The notes: generated by a model from the letters alone, not told the origin. DNA of 48,477 nt from an uncultured Eubacteriales bacterium (GCA_902776285.1 CACYPK010000021.1:1-48477); one strand, 5' to 3'; counted from the stretch's first letter, positions 26,569 to 34,202 are shown. Made by a program: numbers and translations.

Positions 26569-28350
26569 CTATCTTTCCATATCTGCTATTTTGTTCATCA
26601 GCAGATAGTAAAATCTTCTGAACCCGCCCGAATAATCGGATTCATCAAGCTTTTGCGTTACCATTACAGGATCGTCCGTTCCTATCACATCCACGCCGCA
26701 GCTTACCAGATACTGTATCCCGTCCGGATCATCCGCGGTCCAGCAGAACACCTTCATGCCTGCCTCGTGAAGAGCGTGCACCAGTTCAGGCGTTACGGTC
26801 CCGACCTCTGCCGAGAGGTTGTCCGCGTCTTCCACTTCGGCGTAATCCCCCCACGTCATCATTACCGCATGGGCTGCGGTGAGCTCCGGATCGAGTTCCT
26901 TGACCTTCGCGATCGAATCGCTGTGAAGGCTGATGATCATCACCTTGTCGTGCATCCCGGTCTCCTCTATCAGCCTGAGCACTTCTTCCTCGAGGCCTGC
27001 CCTCTTTTCTGAAGGCTTGGTCTCTATCTGCACAAGCATGTTGTTCTCTTTGGCAAGAAGCAGCACTTTTTCAAGGGTCGTGATGCGGACATGCTGATAA
27101 TCGCCTCCTGTACTGCTTATGGCCTCGTACTGCGTGAGTTCGTCATAAGTCATGTCAGCAACTGCTTTATCCAGGCCAAAACGCCTTTTCAGCGTCTGAT
27201 CGTGTTCAGCGACCACCACGCCGTCAGCCGTGATCTGTACATCAAGCTCGATCCACGGAAGATCCTCGGATACGGCCAGCTCAAAAGCTTCATAACTGTT
27301 GTCCGGAGCGTTCACATTGTCTCCTCTGTGAGCGCAGACCTCCGGACGCGGGACTTCCTCCGACAGGTATCCGAAATTATGCGCCGCATAGAACACGCCG
27401 CCCGCAAGCATCAGTACGATGCATCCGGTAACAGCAGCTTTTTTGGTGCGGCTGAACTCTTCAGTCCTGAAGATATACGGCGTGATGCCCGCAAGCGATC
27501 TGTCTTCCTCAAAATATTGATAAAACAGCGCGGTTATGCCCGCGTTATTGACAGACGGAACTATCATCGCCCTTATGATGTGAGCCACAGCATCCGCGAC
27601 ATTACCGTTGCCCGGCAGTACTGCCGAGATCAGGCTTATAACGAAATCAACGGTCAGAGAAAGGATCAGCATGCATATGACCGTATTCAGGTACCGTCCT
27701 TTCCCCAGTTTCCAGCCGCCTATGCAGCTTTCAAAAAAGCTCTTCTCGCGGAGAACATATATATTGATCGAGAACAGTACTACGATCTCCACTAGGATCA
27801 TGACCAGATAAAACACTTTAAAAGATGTCGCGAACAGAGGCCTGGCCTCTATTCCGAGTTCCACAAAGAGCGGTATCTTGACTTTATACGCGGCATTGCT
27901 CAGCGACAGTAAGCCGGTAATAGGAAACAGCACCATTACAAACAGCAGTACCGGCCAGTTGCGCGGAGCCAGAGTCTTCCGGCAGGTCTTTGCTCCCGCC
28001 GCGATCATGCTCCATATATCGGTCTCCCGTCCGATCTGCGCCATGGAAAAGGAATGCAGAAGCCCTCCTATCTCAAACAGCGCCGTATATGTCATGATGA
28101 TCAGGAACAGCAGGCACAGTATCACTGTCACAGGAGATGTGCACACCTTCATCATGTTGGATTTGTCAATATATTTGATGCCCTCCGCGTTGATCAGCAC
28201 TCTGGCGAAAGCATTACGCATCACTTCCGCGGCGAACAGCGAAAAGACCGCGCACGAAAAAGAGAAGATGACCTTGCGCAGCGGATCTACAGCAAGGATC
28301 ATCCACACATTCCCTATGAACAATCTGATTCTGCTTAATTCATCCTTCAT
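26569..28350 (-). CDS. Membrane-bound glycerophosphodiester phosphodiesterase
   Basis: A 593-aa two-part protein. The N-terminal about 330 residues have six or more TM helices and match the GPDPase membrane domain found with GDPDs in Firmicutes. The catalytic domain (about 337-575) shows AHRGDNVNAPDNSYEAFELAV, the metal-binding ELDVQITADGVVVAEHDQTLKR, QIETKPS and FCWTADDP...GVDVIGTDDP. It would release glycerol-3-phosphate from lipid head-group diesters or lipoteichoic acid at the membrane. First gene of the operon GDPD-CPBP-PLD-pseudogene. Confidence 0.92.
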   Translation of the reverse strand: MKDELSRIRLFIGNVWMILAVDPLRKVIFSFSCAVFSLFAAEVMRNAFARVLINAEGIKYIDKSNMMKVCTSPVTVILCLLFLIIMTYTALFEIGGLLHSFSMAQIGRETDIWSMIAAGAKTCRKTLAPRNWPVLLFVMVLFPITGLLSLSNAAYKVKIPLFVELGIEARPLFATSFKVFYLVMILVEIVVLFSINIYVLREKSFFESCIGGWKLGKGRYLNTVICMLILSLTVDFVISLISAVLPGNGNVADAVAHIIRAMIVPSVNNAGITALFYQYFEEDRSLAGITPYIFRTEEFSRTKKAAVTGCIVLMLAGGVFYAAHNFGYLSEEVPRPEVCAHRGDNVNAPDNSYEAFELAVSEDLPWIELDVQITADGVVVAEHDQTLKRRFGLDKAVADMTYDELTQYEAISSTGGDYQHVRITTLEKVLLLAKENNMLVQIETKPSEKRAGLEEEVLRLIEETGMHDKVMIISLHSDSIAKVKELDPELTAAHAVMMTWGDYAEVEDADNLSAEVGTVTPELVHALHEAGMKVFCWTADDPDGIQYLVSCGVDVIGTDDPVMVTQKLDESDYSGGFRRFYYLLMNKIADMER

Positions 28351-28442
28351 GATACTCTTTCGCGCCGGAACTATTAACTGTCAATAAATATACCACATAT
28401 TATGCCGCTTCGTGACTGCCCAAGCCATCAAAGAGTTCATCA

Positions 28443-28475
28443 AAAATGGGCCCCATCTTCACGATGGGACCCCTA
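28443..28475 (-). terminator. Intrinsic terminator after the tyrosine phenol-lyase-like gene
   Basis: On the minus strand GGGGTCCCATC pairs with GATGGGGCCC around GTGAA, followed by ATTTTTG. It lies about 20 bp past the stop at 28494. Confidence 0.85.
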
Positions 28476-28493
28476 TCGTTATAGCCGGCAGTT

Positions 28494-29942
28494 TTACTGA
28501 TCTTCGCCGAATTCCGCTTTGAACGCTGCAGTCAGCTTTTCCGGCCAGTCTGAAACCGGTTCAAGCCTGCCCGTAAAGAATCTGAGCGTCGCGGGTTCAT
28601 GCACGAATCTGAGTCCGCCTATGAGATCTCTGTGGTCATATACCCATTTGACTCTGTCTATCACATATTCTACCTGGGAAAGCGTGAACACGCGCCTCGG
28701 CAGCGCCAGTCTGACCAGTTCCATCGAAGCGAGCCTCTCGCTTCCGTCAGCTTCCCTCTCCTCTGAAAGAGTTCCTCTTTCCATTCCGCGTATGCCGCCG
28801 CAGAGGTACATCGCGCATGTGAGGGCTCCCGCAGGGTATTGCTCCTGAGGGATGTGGCTCACAAAGCGTGACGCATCGAGATGGGCGCCCAGGCCTCCTC
28901 CCGGAGTGATCACCGGAACGCCGTACTCGTCCAGACGGTCGACGCAGTATTTGATGAACTCCGGTCCCTGCGAGATGACATCCATCTCCATCGATTCATC
29001 AAAGCCTACGGTCATTGCTTCCATTTCTCTCACGGACATGCCGCCGTATGTGAGGAAGCCTTCGAACATCGGAACAAGGTCCTCCATGGAGTGGAACAGT
29101 TCCTCGTCCCTTACCATGATGGCTCCACCGCGCGCAAAACCGAACTTGCGGCCGGAGAAGTAGATCATGTCAAACTGATCGGCGATCTCCATCGTGATGT
29201 CCCGGACAGACATATCCTTTCTTTCTTCATCTCTCGTCTTGATGAAGTACAGATTGTCCTGCAGCAGCGACGCGTCAAGGACCGAGAGGATCCCGTGCTT
29301 TCTCGCGATGGCGCAGGCATCCTTGAAGTTCTGTACGGAAACAGGTTGTCCGCCTATCAGATTGGTCCCCGACTCAAGCCTCATGAAAGCTACGTTATCG
29401 GCCCCTTCCTTCTGTATGCATTCCTCGAGCCTGTCCAGGTCAATGTCACCCTTGAACGGCAGGTCGCTGACCGGCTCAAGACCCTCAAACTTCACGAGCT
29501 CCTCGACATGACCGCCCAGTCTGGTAATATGCGCCTTGGCTGTCGTGAAGTGATAGTTCATGATGACGCATTTGCCCGGTCTTACGAATCTTTCGGCAAG
29601 TATGTTCTCGCATGCTCTTCCCTGGTGGGCAGGCAGGCAGTACTTCATCCCGAAAATCTCCTCGAGCTTGTCTCTCATGCGGAAGAAAGATTCACTCCCC
29701 GCATACGCGTCATCCGGCTTCATCATTCCTGCCAGCATCTCATCGCTCATGGCATTCACACCTGAATCGGTGAGCATATCCATAAAAATATCTCCGTTGT
29801 GAAGCTGGAATGTGTTGAAGCCTGCTTCCTTCATTTTTGCAAGTCTCCTGTCTGCCGGCGGCAGAGTGAGCTGCTGGACTATCTTGACCTTGTGCATCTC
29901 CATCGGAATAGGCTGATGATCGTAAAACTTTATTGCGGGCAT
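28494..29942 (-). CDS. tpl: Tyrosine phenol-lyase-like PLP beta-eliminating lyase
   Basis: A 482-aa PLP enzyme of the tryptophanase/tyrosine phenol-lyase family; AAAGGAGG precedes the ATG. Tyrosine phenol-lyase splits tyrosine to phenol, pyruvate and ammonia. Features closer to tyrosine phenol-lyase than tryptophanase: LTDSGVNAMSD...DAYAGSE near residue 65, NYHFTTAKAH, GMERG (in Citrobacter enzymes the MERG Arg contacts the tyrosine hydroxyl) and LRFFTGRL. HQGRACEN, the PLP lysine in SGRKFGFARGG, and VRLALPRR are conserved. Oddities: the DATR motif is DASL, so the Arg that contacts PLP is lost, and the Lys before the PLP lysine is Arg. Substrate is thus not certain, but the five-Tyr leader peptide upstream supports tyrosine. 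Confidence 0.82.
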   Translation of the reverse strand: MPAIKFYDHQPIPMEMHKVKIVQQLTLPPADRRLAKMKEAGFNTFQLHNGDIFMDMLTDSGVNAMSDEMLAGMMKPDDAYAGSESFFRMRDKLEEIFGMKYCLPAHQGRACENILAERFVRPGKCVIMNYHFTTAKAHITRLGGHVEELVKFEGLEPVSDLPFKGDIDLDRLEECIQKEGADNVAFMRLESGTNLIGGQPVSVQNFKDACAIARKHGILSVLDASLLQDNLYFIKTRDEERKDMSVRDITMEIADQFDMIYFSGRKFGFARGGAIMVRDEELFHSMEDLVPMFEGFLTYGGMSVREMEAMTVGFDESMEMDVISQGPEFIKYCVDRLDEYGVPVITPGGGLGAHLDASRFVSHIPQEQYPAGALTCAMYLCGGIRGMERGTLSEEREADGSERLASMELVRLALPRRVFTLSQVEYVIDRVKWVYDHRDLIGGLRFVHEPATLRFFTGRLEPVSDWPEKLTAAFKAEFGEDQ

Positions 29943-29970
29943 GGTGGTTTCCTCCTTTGTTCAGTCCCGT

Positions 29971-30004
29971 AAAAACCCCGCGCATGGACCGGATGTGAGC
30001 GGGG
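29971..30004 (-). terminator. Leader terminator 2 (proximal to tpl)
   Basis: On the minus strand CCCCGC (30004-29999) pairs with GCGGGG (29981-29976), followed by TTTTT (29975-29971). It ends only about 14 bases before the tpl ribosome site, leaving no room for a promoter, so tpl transcripts must read through it: an attenuator. Confidence 0.8.
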
Positions 30005-30011
30005 AGCAAAT

Positions 30012-30042
30012 AAAAAGTTCCGCAGGCTGTAGGCTGCGGAAC
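30012..30042 (-). terminator. Leader terminator 1 (attenuator hairpin)
   Basis: On the minus strand GTTCCGCAG (30042-30034) pairs perfectly with CTGCGGAAC (30025-30017) around an 8-base loop, followed by TTTTT. The 3' arm (CCTGCGG, 30026-30020) can instead pair with CCGCAGG (30109-30103) in the end of the leader-peptide coding region, giving a candidate antiterminator. Confidence 0.85.
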
Positions 30043-30096
30043 TGTACTTAACAGTATTGGATCATTTCTGATACTCATCTTCTCACAGCAATACAG

Positions 30097-30156
30097 CTAC
30101 TCCCTGCGGCAGTAGTAATAATAGTATTCAGCTGCATAACTTTTATTGATAAGCAT
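30097..30156 (-). CDS. Tyrosine-rich leader peptide (19 aa) of the tpl attenuator
   Basis: A short frame reads MLINKSYAAEYYYYYCRRE and stops with TAG. It has six Tyr codons, five of them consecutive (30126-30112), right after the promoter at 30201-30229 and before two tandem terminators. This is the layout of a ribosome-mediated attenuator. The Cys-Arg-Arg codons that follow the Tyr run contain CCGCAGG, which can pair with the 3' arm of terminator 1. Other pairings: CAGC-TG-AATAC (30134-30124) with GTATTGCTG (30094-30086), and GTATTG (30094-30089) with CAATAC (30059-30054). The ribosome site is weak (AGAGAA, some 12 bases upstream), the main doubt about translation. Confidence 0.75.
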   Translation of the reverse strand: MLINKSYAAEYYYYYCRRE

Positions 30157-30200
30157 CGTTTTTCTGATTCTCTTTTTGTTGATAATACTAACTATTGAGG

Positions 30201-30229
30201 ATTGTACAATTATTATTTGTAAAATTCAA
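30201..30229 (-). promoter_or_regulatory. Promoter of the tpl leader transcript
   Basis: On the minus strand -35 TTGAAT (30229-30224), 17-bp spacer, -10 TACAAT (30206-30201). Transcription from about 30194 gives a leader of roughly 250 nt before the tpl start codon. Confidence 0.65.
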
Positions 30230-30296
30230 CAAAATACCGCGATGTTTTTTGTATAGAACAATCAAGGGGCATGTGAGGAGCACCGCATAAGATTCG

Positions 30297-30689
30297 CTAC
30301 TCGCCCTTCTGATCATCTCTCGGCTTGGTCATTATAAGAAAACGCTCCGGCGGAACATACTCCGCATCTGTTTCCTCCGGCATCAGCATATCTCTCCATA
30401 CGCGTTCAATGATCCAGCCATCCTCATAGCGTATGTCTTTAATAATGCCGTCATCGCCCTTATCCTCAAAGCGCCATATCATGACGCTTGGAAACGGCCT
30501 TTCATATTCGCCGGCGTACATCAGCAGGAATCCGCCCCACTCAGTTTTAAACGTTTTGCCTTTCAGGTGATCTGTTGCAAGTAGACAGCAGATAGTCTCC
30601 AGATCGCCTATGTCAACATCCGCAAGTATTACGTCCTGCATTCTTGTGGTCCCCGGTACAAGGGCAACGTGCCAGATCTCATTTCTCAT
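30297..30689 (-). CDS. Hypothetical 130-aa protein in immunity-like cluster
   Basis: The ATG at 30689 has AAAGGAGTG upstream. The protein (MRNEIWHVALVPGTT...) is soluble, acidic and Trp-rich, with no signal peptide or TM helix. I do not recognise a family. Composition and position beside SUKH, HEAT and DUF7832-like genes suggest an immunity-type or small accessory protein. It is the last gene of the cluster, just upstream of the tpl promoter. Confidence 0.7.
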   Translation of the reverse strand: MRNEIWHVALVPGTTRMQDVILADVDIGDLETICCLLATDHLKGKTFKTEWGGFLLMYAGEYERPFPSVMIWRFEDKGDDGIIKDIRYEDGWIIERVWRDMLMPEETDAEYVPPERFLIMTKPRDDQKGE

Positions 30690-30726
30690 TTGATACACTC
30701 CTTTCTTCTTTACCATAAAGAGCGCA

Positions 30727-30763
30727 TCAAAAGGGCCCCATCGTCACGATGGAGCCTTTGATC
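30727..30763. terminator. Probable bidirectional terminator
   Basis: TCAAAAGGGCCCCATCG and its near-complement CGATGGAGCCTTTGA form a long hairpin with a 3-base loop and one mismatch region; short T-runs lie on both sides. It resembles the hairpin at 28443-28475. Confidence 0.55.
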
Positions 30764-30953
30764 TTTTACTTACGGTTTCATCGTTCAAGCTTTAGCACCT
30801 TGCCTTGCGGTAGGTTGCTGCACGGTCATCGAGCTTGTCTCTCGCGTGCTCTTTATGGATCATATGTAATTCGTATAACAAGTTTACCGCATTTCCTGCG
30901 GGATTTCCACTTTTACTTTTTCGATCGTTTCTTCGTCAGGGCGGTCGGAGTGC
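30764..30953. other. Gene-poor stretch with coding debris
   Basis: Minus-strand fragments read like protein but lack starts. One directly follows the gene ending at 30954 in the +1 frame (SQGRHSDRPDEETIEKVKVE... to a TAA near 30886). Another runs 30863-30792 (MIHKEHARDKLDDRAATYRK...). They are probably remnants of deleted genes. Confidence 0.35.
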
Positions 30954-31421
30954 CTACCTTGACTCCATGAAACTCTTATAAGCCTCATCAATTTTTGCCT
31001 TAAGCCGTGTGTAATCCTCTTCGCCTGTGATCACACCGTAGCAAGGCTTGTCATCGTCATCCAGGCAGCATTCGGCGTAATGAGCCAGGTATTCGCCGGC
31101 CTCATCGTAGTAGTAGGCCATCGCGAATGGCAAAGCATCCTCGCATATATCAGATTCCCACAGTTTGCCGTCGCAGTCGATCATCAGATACTCTGCGCCT
31201 GTCATCTGCCTTGCGCGTACTTTGGCGCAGTCTTCAGGATCCGCATCCTCACCTTCGAACCCGCGGTCAATGATCCACTGCATGAACAGTCCTATGTGGT
31301 TGGCGGCCAGCAGCCATATCTGATTGATCTGCTCCTGTGTCAGCTCCCCCGTGATACCATGCGTCTCGCGAAACTCCTTCTCCGCGCTGTCCCAATGCCA
31401 GTCAGCTCTGTCAATTGCCAT
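30954..31421 (-). CDS. DUF7832-like small protein (putative immunity protein)
   Basis: A 155-aa soluble acidic protein; GGAAGGTG precedes the ATG. The segment ANHIGLFMQWIIDRGF near residue 40 and the Trp-rich opening DWHWDSAEKEF recall DUF7832 proteins, which often sit among polymorphic-toxin immunity genes. It starts 16 bp after the SUKH gene. A C-terminal frameshift is possible, since the next frame continues with protein-like sequence past the stop. No cognate toxin is in the window. Confidence 0.65.
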   Translation of the reverse strand: MAIDRADWHWDSAEKEFRETHGITGELTQEQINQIWLLAANHIGLFMQWIIDRGFEGEDADPEDCAKVRARQMTGAEYLMIDCDGKLWESDICEDALPFAMAYYYDEAGEYLAHYAECCLDDDDKPCYGVITGEEDYTRLKAKIDEAYKSFMESR

Positions 31422-31437
31422 GAGTCATCACCTTCCT

Positions 31438-31830
31438 TTATTCCAGTTCCTCGTCCATTTTGATAAGGAACTCTTCGAAACAATTTGAGATCGTATAATA
31501 AGTATCATCATCGATATTGCAGCTGTCTATCTGACAATATATCCCTTTTGACGGGTTATATGCCCAAAGCGTATCGTCTATGCCGCCTATGACGACATAG
31601 CCCGGCCAGCTGTTCGGGACATCGTAGTCGTTATTGATCTCCTCCAGTTCCTCAAGTCTGAAGAAGCGGCCATAGTTGTTTTCTCCCAGAGGACCTTCTC
31701 CGCCGTTATGATCACGCATAAAATCGAGGTAGTCGTCCGGAAGCAGCGCCCCGTTCACCTCGGTGATCATTACTTCAGGCTTTTCATTGAAGTCAAATTC
31801 CCTGAACATGTCTTTTATATCAGCATTCAT
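31438..31830 (-). CDS. SMI1/KNR4 (SUKH) family protein
   Basis: A 130-aa SUKH-superfamily protein, a fold common among immunity proteins of contact-dependent and polymorphic toxins. Visible: LPDDYLDFMRDHNGGEGPLGENNYGRFFRLEELEEIN and WPGYVVIGGIDDTLWAYN, the core SMI1/KNR4 pattern. The ATG at 31830 overlaps the upstream stop by ATGA and has CAGGAGAA upstream, so it is translationally coupled to the HEAT-repeat gene. Confidence 0.85.
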   Translation of the reverse strand: MNADIKDMFREFDFNEKPEVMITEVNGALLPDDYLDFMRDHNGGEGPLGENNYGRFFRLEELEEINNDYDVPNSWPGYVVIGGIDDTLWAYNPSKGIYCQIDSCNIDDDTYYTISNCFEEFLIKMDEELE

Positions 31831-32468
31831 TGTTGTTTCTCCTGTCCGGCAGTGATTTCTTCCAACGATTTTACCGTCGCTTTGACAGCGCCCAGGCAAT
31901 GGATCCTTACGACCTGGTTATCATCAGTTACTGACAGCAGCTGCAACTGTTCCACATAAGGCCTGACGAATTCCGGTCTGCGTTTGCCAAGAACACGGAA
32001 CATTTCCGGAGCTTCCATCCTGACCCTGTCATCTTCATCGTGCAGAAGCTTTTCGAATACCGGAATATGATCTTCGTAGATGTCGGGAGTGTTCGTGGCG
32101 ATGTTCTCTGACGCCCAGATAAAACTCAGTCTGACTTTAGGTTCTTCATCAGAAGCGAAGCGGAACAGATCTTTCCAGTATCGTTCTATGACCTGATAGC
32201 TGCCGCGGCCGATCCTTCCGAAAGCATTCACCGCACGCTCCCGCAGAAGCGGCGCAGGGCTATCAAAGAAGGATGCCATTACCGGAACCGAGTCCTGCAC
32301 TGAAATCGGATACGCAAGTCCCATCTCCCCAAGCAGCCAAAGCGCTTTTGCCTGTATTTTTACGGAGTCATGGTCAAGAAGAGAAGAAACATATGGAATG
32401 CTCTCTTCCCACTCATTCCTGTTCTTTGTCAGTTCTCCAAGTTTTTTATAAAGCTCTGATTCGTTCAA
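31827..32468 (-). CDS. HEAT-repeat-like protein
   Basis: A 213-aa all-helical protein with four or five HEAT-like repeats (for example IQAKALWLLGEMGLAY, LRERAVNAFGRIGRG, KVRLSFIWASENIA, VRMEAPEMFRVLGKR, VVRIHCLGAVKATV). The start is a TTG at 32468 with AGGAG eight bases upstream, four bases after the preceding stop. Likely a protein-binding scaffold or immunity protein in a coupled operon with the SUKH gene. Confidence 0.8.
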   Translation of the reverse strand: MNESELYKKLGELTKNRNEWEESIPYVSSLLDHDSVKIQAKALWLLGEMGLAYPISVQDSVPVMASFFDSPAPLLRERAVNAFGRIGRGSYQVIERYWKDLFRFASDEEPKVRLSFIWASENIATNTPDIYEDHIPVFEKLLHDEDDRVRMEAPEMFRVLGKRRPEFVRPYVEQLQLLSVTDDNQVVRIHCLGAVKATVKSLEEITAGQEKQQ

Positions 32469-32472
32469 CCCA

Positions 32473-33090
32473 TCATCTCCTGATTATCTCATCAAAGCAA
32501 GCATCTCCATCAGACAAGTCTGAATGACGGATGAACTCCACATGTCCGGTCAAGCCGGAATAAGCTATCCGGTCTGTATTGCAGAATATCTTGCAAAGGG
32601 GTCTGATCCCGTAGCATGAAAACATCTCGACATACATGCATTTGCTTATATGGTATTCAACCTTGTCTTTTTCCAGATTGAAATAATCATAAGTAATGCT
32701 GTTATCTTTTACCCTGTCCGCATGATCGGATTCATTCCATTTTCTTACAACGGAAAAGCAGAAAGGAAAACGGTCAATGAAATTAAGTATCTTAACAAAG
32801 GCTTTCCATCGGCCCTCCATACCCTTTTCAACCGCCGGAATGATCCTGTCATCTGTATAGCCTGCTTCCTTTAGCTCAAGACACATGGCTATAACAGCGT
32901 ATACGAAAGAAACGTTTGTTGATGGATAAATATCGTGAGCTTTAAACTCGTTGGAGTCGTACATCTCCTTAAGCCTAGTCTCATACGATGCCATCCGCTG
33001 ATCAACATCCTCCAGTCCTTCGTTTATCAGAACATTTCTGTAATACTTGGAATACGACTTGATTGTTTTGTTGATTTCTCTATGGTTCAT
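32473..33090 (-). CDS. L-2-amino-thiazoline-4-carboxylic acid hydrolase-family protein
   Basis: A 205-aa protein; the ATG at 33090 follows CGGAGC. The C-terminal pattern YHISKCMYVEMFSCYGIRPLCKIFCNTDRIAYSGLTGHVEF fits the aminothiazoline-carboxylate hydrolase family (opens ATC toward S-carbamoyl-cysteine/cysteine in Pseudomonas); most Firmicute members are of unproven role. Cys residues at C-M-Y and F-C-N-T-D are in family-typical places. Four bases before the HEAT gene, in the same operon. Confidence 0.75.
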   Translation of the reverse strand: MNHREINKTIKSYSKYYRNVLINEGLEDVDQRMASYETRLKEMYDSNEFKAHDIYPSTNVSFVYAVIAMCLELKEAGYTDDRIIPAVEKGMEGRWKAFVKILNFIDRFPFCFSVVRKWNESDHADRVKDNSITYDYFNLEKDKVEYHISKCMYVEMFSCYGIRPLCKIFCNTDRIAYSGLTGHVEFIRHSDLSDGDACFDEIIRR

Positions 33091-33112
33091 TTTTGCTCCG
33101 TAAAACCAAAAC

Positions 33113-33208
33113 TTATCGCTTTTCGTGGAAAATCTCTTTGCCGGGGCTGTCGAGTTCGAGTTTGTCCGCCTTGACCCCAGGCAGCGTCTCCTCCGGCGCC
33201 TCGTACAT
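33113..33208 (-). CDS. Possible 31-aa peptide or gene fragment after ybjQ
   Basis: A frame MYEAPEETLPGVKADKLE... ends in TAA at 33113. It lies in the same frame as ybjQ, six codons past the ybjQ TAA stop at 33227, with no intervening stop. It has protein-like composition but no good ribosome site. It may be the remnant of another gene's 3' end or a C-terminal extension cut off by the stop. Confidence 0.35.
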   Translation of the reverse strand: MYEAPEETLPGVKADKLELDSPGKEIFHEKR

Positions 33209-33226
33209 AAACTGCTCAACCTGCTT

Positions 33227-33547
33227 TTATTTCTTTCCGACGATTTTTACTGCTGTTCCATATGCCAGCACCTCAGCTGCTCCGTCCATGACCTGGGATG
33301 ACCCATATCTCAGTCCGACCACGGCATCTGCTCCAAGTTCTTCGGCTTCATCCACCATGCGCTTGGTCGCGAGCTGCCTCGCTTCGATCAGCATCTCTGT
33401 GTAACCGTTGATTTCTCCGCCTACCAGAGTCTTCATTCCGGCCATGAAATCACGGCCGATATTCTTGCTCTGAACTATTGTCCCCTTTACTACGCCAAGC
33501 GCTTCTATTTCAGCACCCGGTATATAATCAATATTTAGAAGCCTCAT
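33227..33547 (-). CDS. YbjQ-family (DUF74) protein
   Basis: A 106-aa YbjQ/heavy-metal-binding-like protein of full family length; forms pentamers in known structures, role unclear. Motifs: IPGAEIEALGVVKGTIVQSKNIGRDF, GYTEMLIEARQLATKRMVDEAEELGADAVVGLRY. The ATG at 33547 has AAAGGAGAG and lies inside the 3' end of the MerR gene (20-bp overlap), so it is coupled to that regulator. Confidence 0.9.
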   Translation of the reverse strand: MRLLNIDYIPGAEIEALGVVKGTIVQSKNIGRDFMAGMKTLVGGEINGYTEMLIEARQLATKRMVDEAEELGADAVVGLRYGSSQVMDGAAEVLAYGTAVKIVGKK

Positions 33548-34169
33548 CGATCTCTCCTTTCTTGACCTCATCGATTCTTTGCTTAAGCACATAGACTACC
33601 GCGACAGCTATTACTGCGGCCGCAATGAGAAAGAACGCAATCACTCCCTTCGGTGCAGGATCTGATGCGTTTAAAAAAAGCATCGCTCCCAAAACCAGTA
33701 TCAGGAATGAAATCACAACTATTGCTGATATTATTGCACCTGTCTTTCTTTTCCTCATATCTGTCATTCGTGTATTCACGAATTTTGCACCTCCCTTCTC
33801 AAGCTCTTTCATTCTCTCGAGATACACGGAAGCCTCGATTTCAGATAAGCTGTCGGCCTCATCTCTCAGCACTCTGCACATGGTCTTCATGTGCTCGATA
33901 TTGCTGCCGGTCTTCTCAAGCTCGGCAATATGATCATCCATACACTTGTCAAAATCAAGTTCTCCGGACTGAAGCCTGCGAATACTCTCACATGATATCC
34001 CCAGCATGCGGAGAAGTTTGATCCTGTAGAGCTGCTCGACATCTTCCATCGAATAGTCTCTGTATCCGTTGCCGGCATCGCGCGCAGGAGTAATAAGGCC
34101 ACGGTCTTCATAGAACCTTATATTCTTGCTTGTTATGCCTGCCAGCTCTGCAGCCTGATTGATTTTCAT
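33528..34169 (-). CDS. Membrane-anchored MerR-family regulator
   Basis: A 213-aa regulator; the ATG at 34169 has CGGAGGCG upstream. N-terminal winged helix (MKINQAAELAGITSKNIRFYEDRGLI...NGYRDYS, residues 1-40), then the dimerisation coiled coil. Instead of a soluble effector domain, two TM helices follow (about 142-163 and 172-193), with a short charged tail. It may sense a membrane event. It overlaps ybjQ and is preceded by a typical MerR operator in a 19-bp spacer (34203-34233), so it likely autoregulates. Confidence 0.88.
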   Translation of the reverse strand: MKINQAAELAGITSKNIRFYEDRGLITPARDAGNGYRDYSMEDVEQLYRIKLLRMLGISCESIRRLQSGELDFDKCMDDHIAELEKTGSNIEHMKTMCRVLRDEADSLSEIEASVYLERMKELEKGGAKFVNTRMTDMRKRKTGAIISAIVVISFLILVLGAMLFLNASDPAPKGVIAFFLIAAAVIAVAVVYVLKQRIDEVKKGEIDEASKY

Positions 34170-34202
34170 CGCCCGCCTCCGGTCTTCCGTCTCTCTGCCC
34201 TG

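Noticed and set aside
29943..30200. T-box riboswitch as explanation of the tpl leader
   Set aside because: No conserved T-box sequence or specifier-loop architecture was found; the Tyr-rich reading frame explains the leader better.
30297..33090. Complete toxin-antitoxin or secretion-linked toxin system
   Set aside because: Only immunity-like genes are present; no toxin domain, secretion signal or trafficking domain appears nearby.
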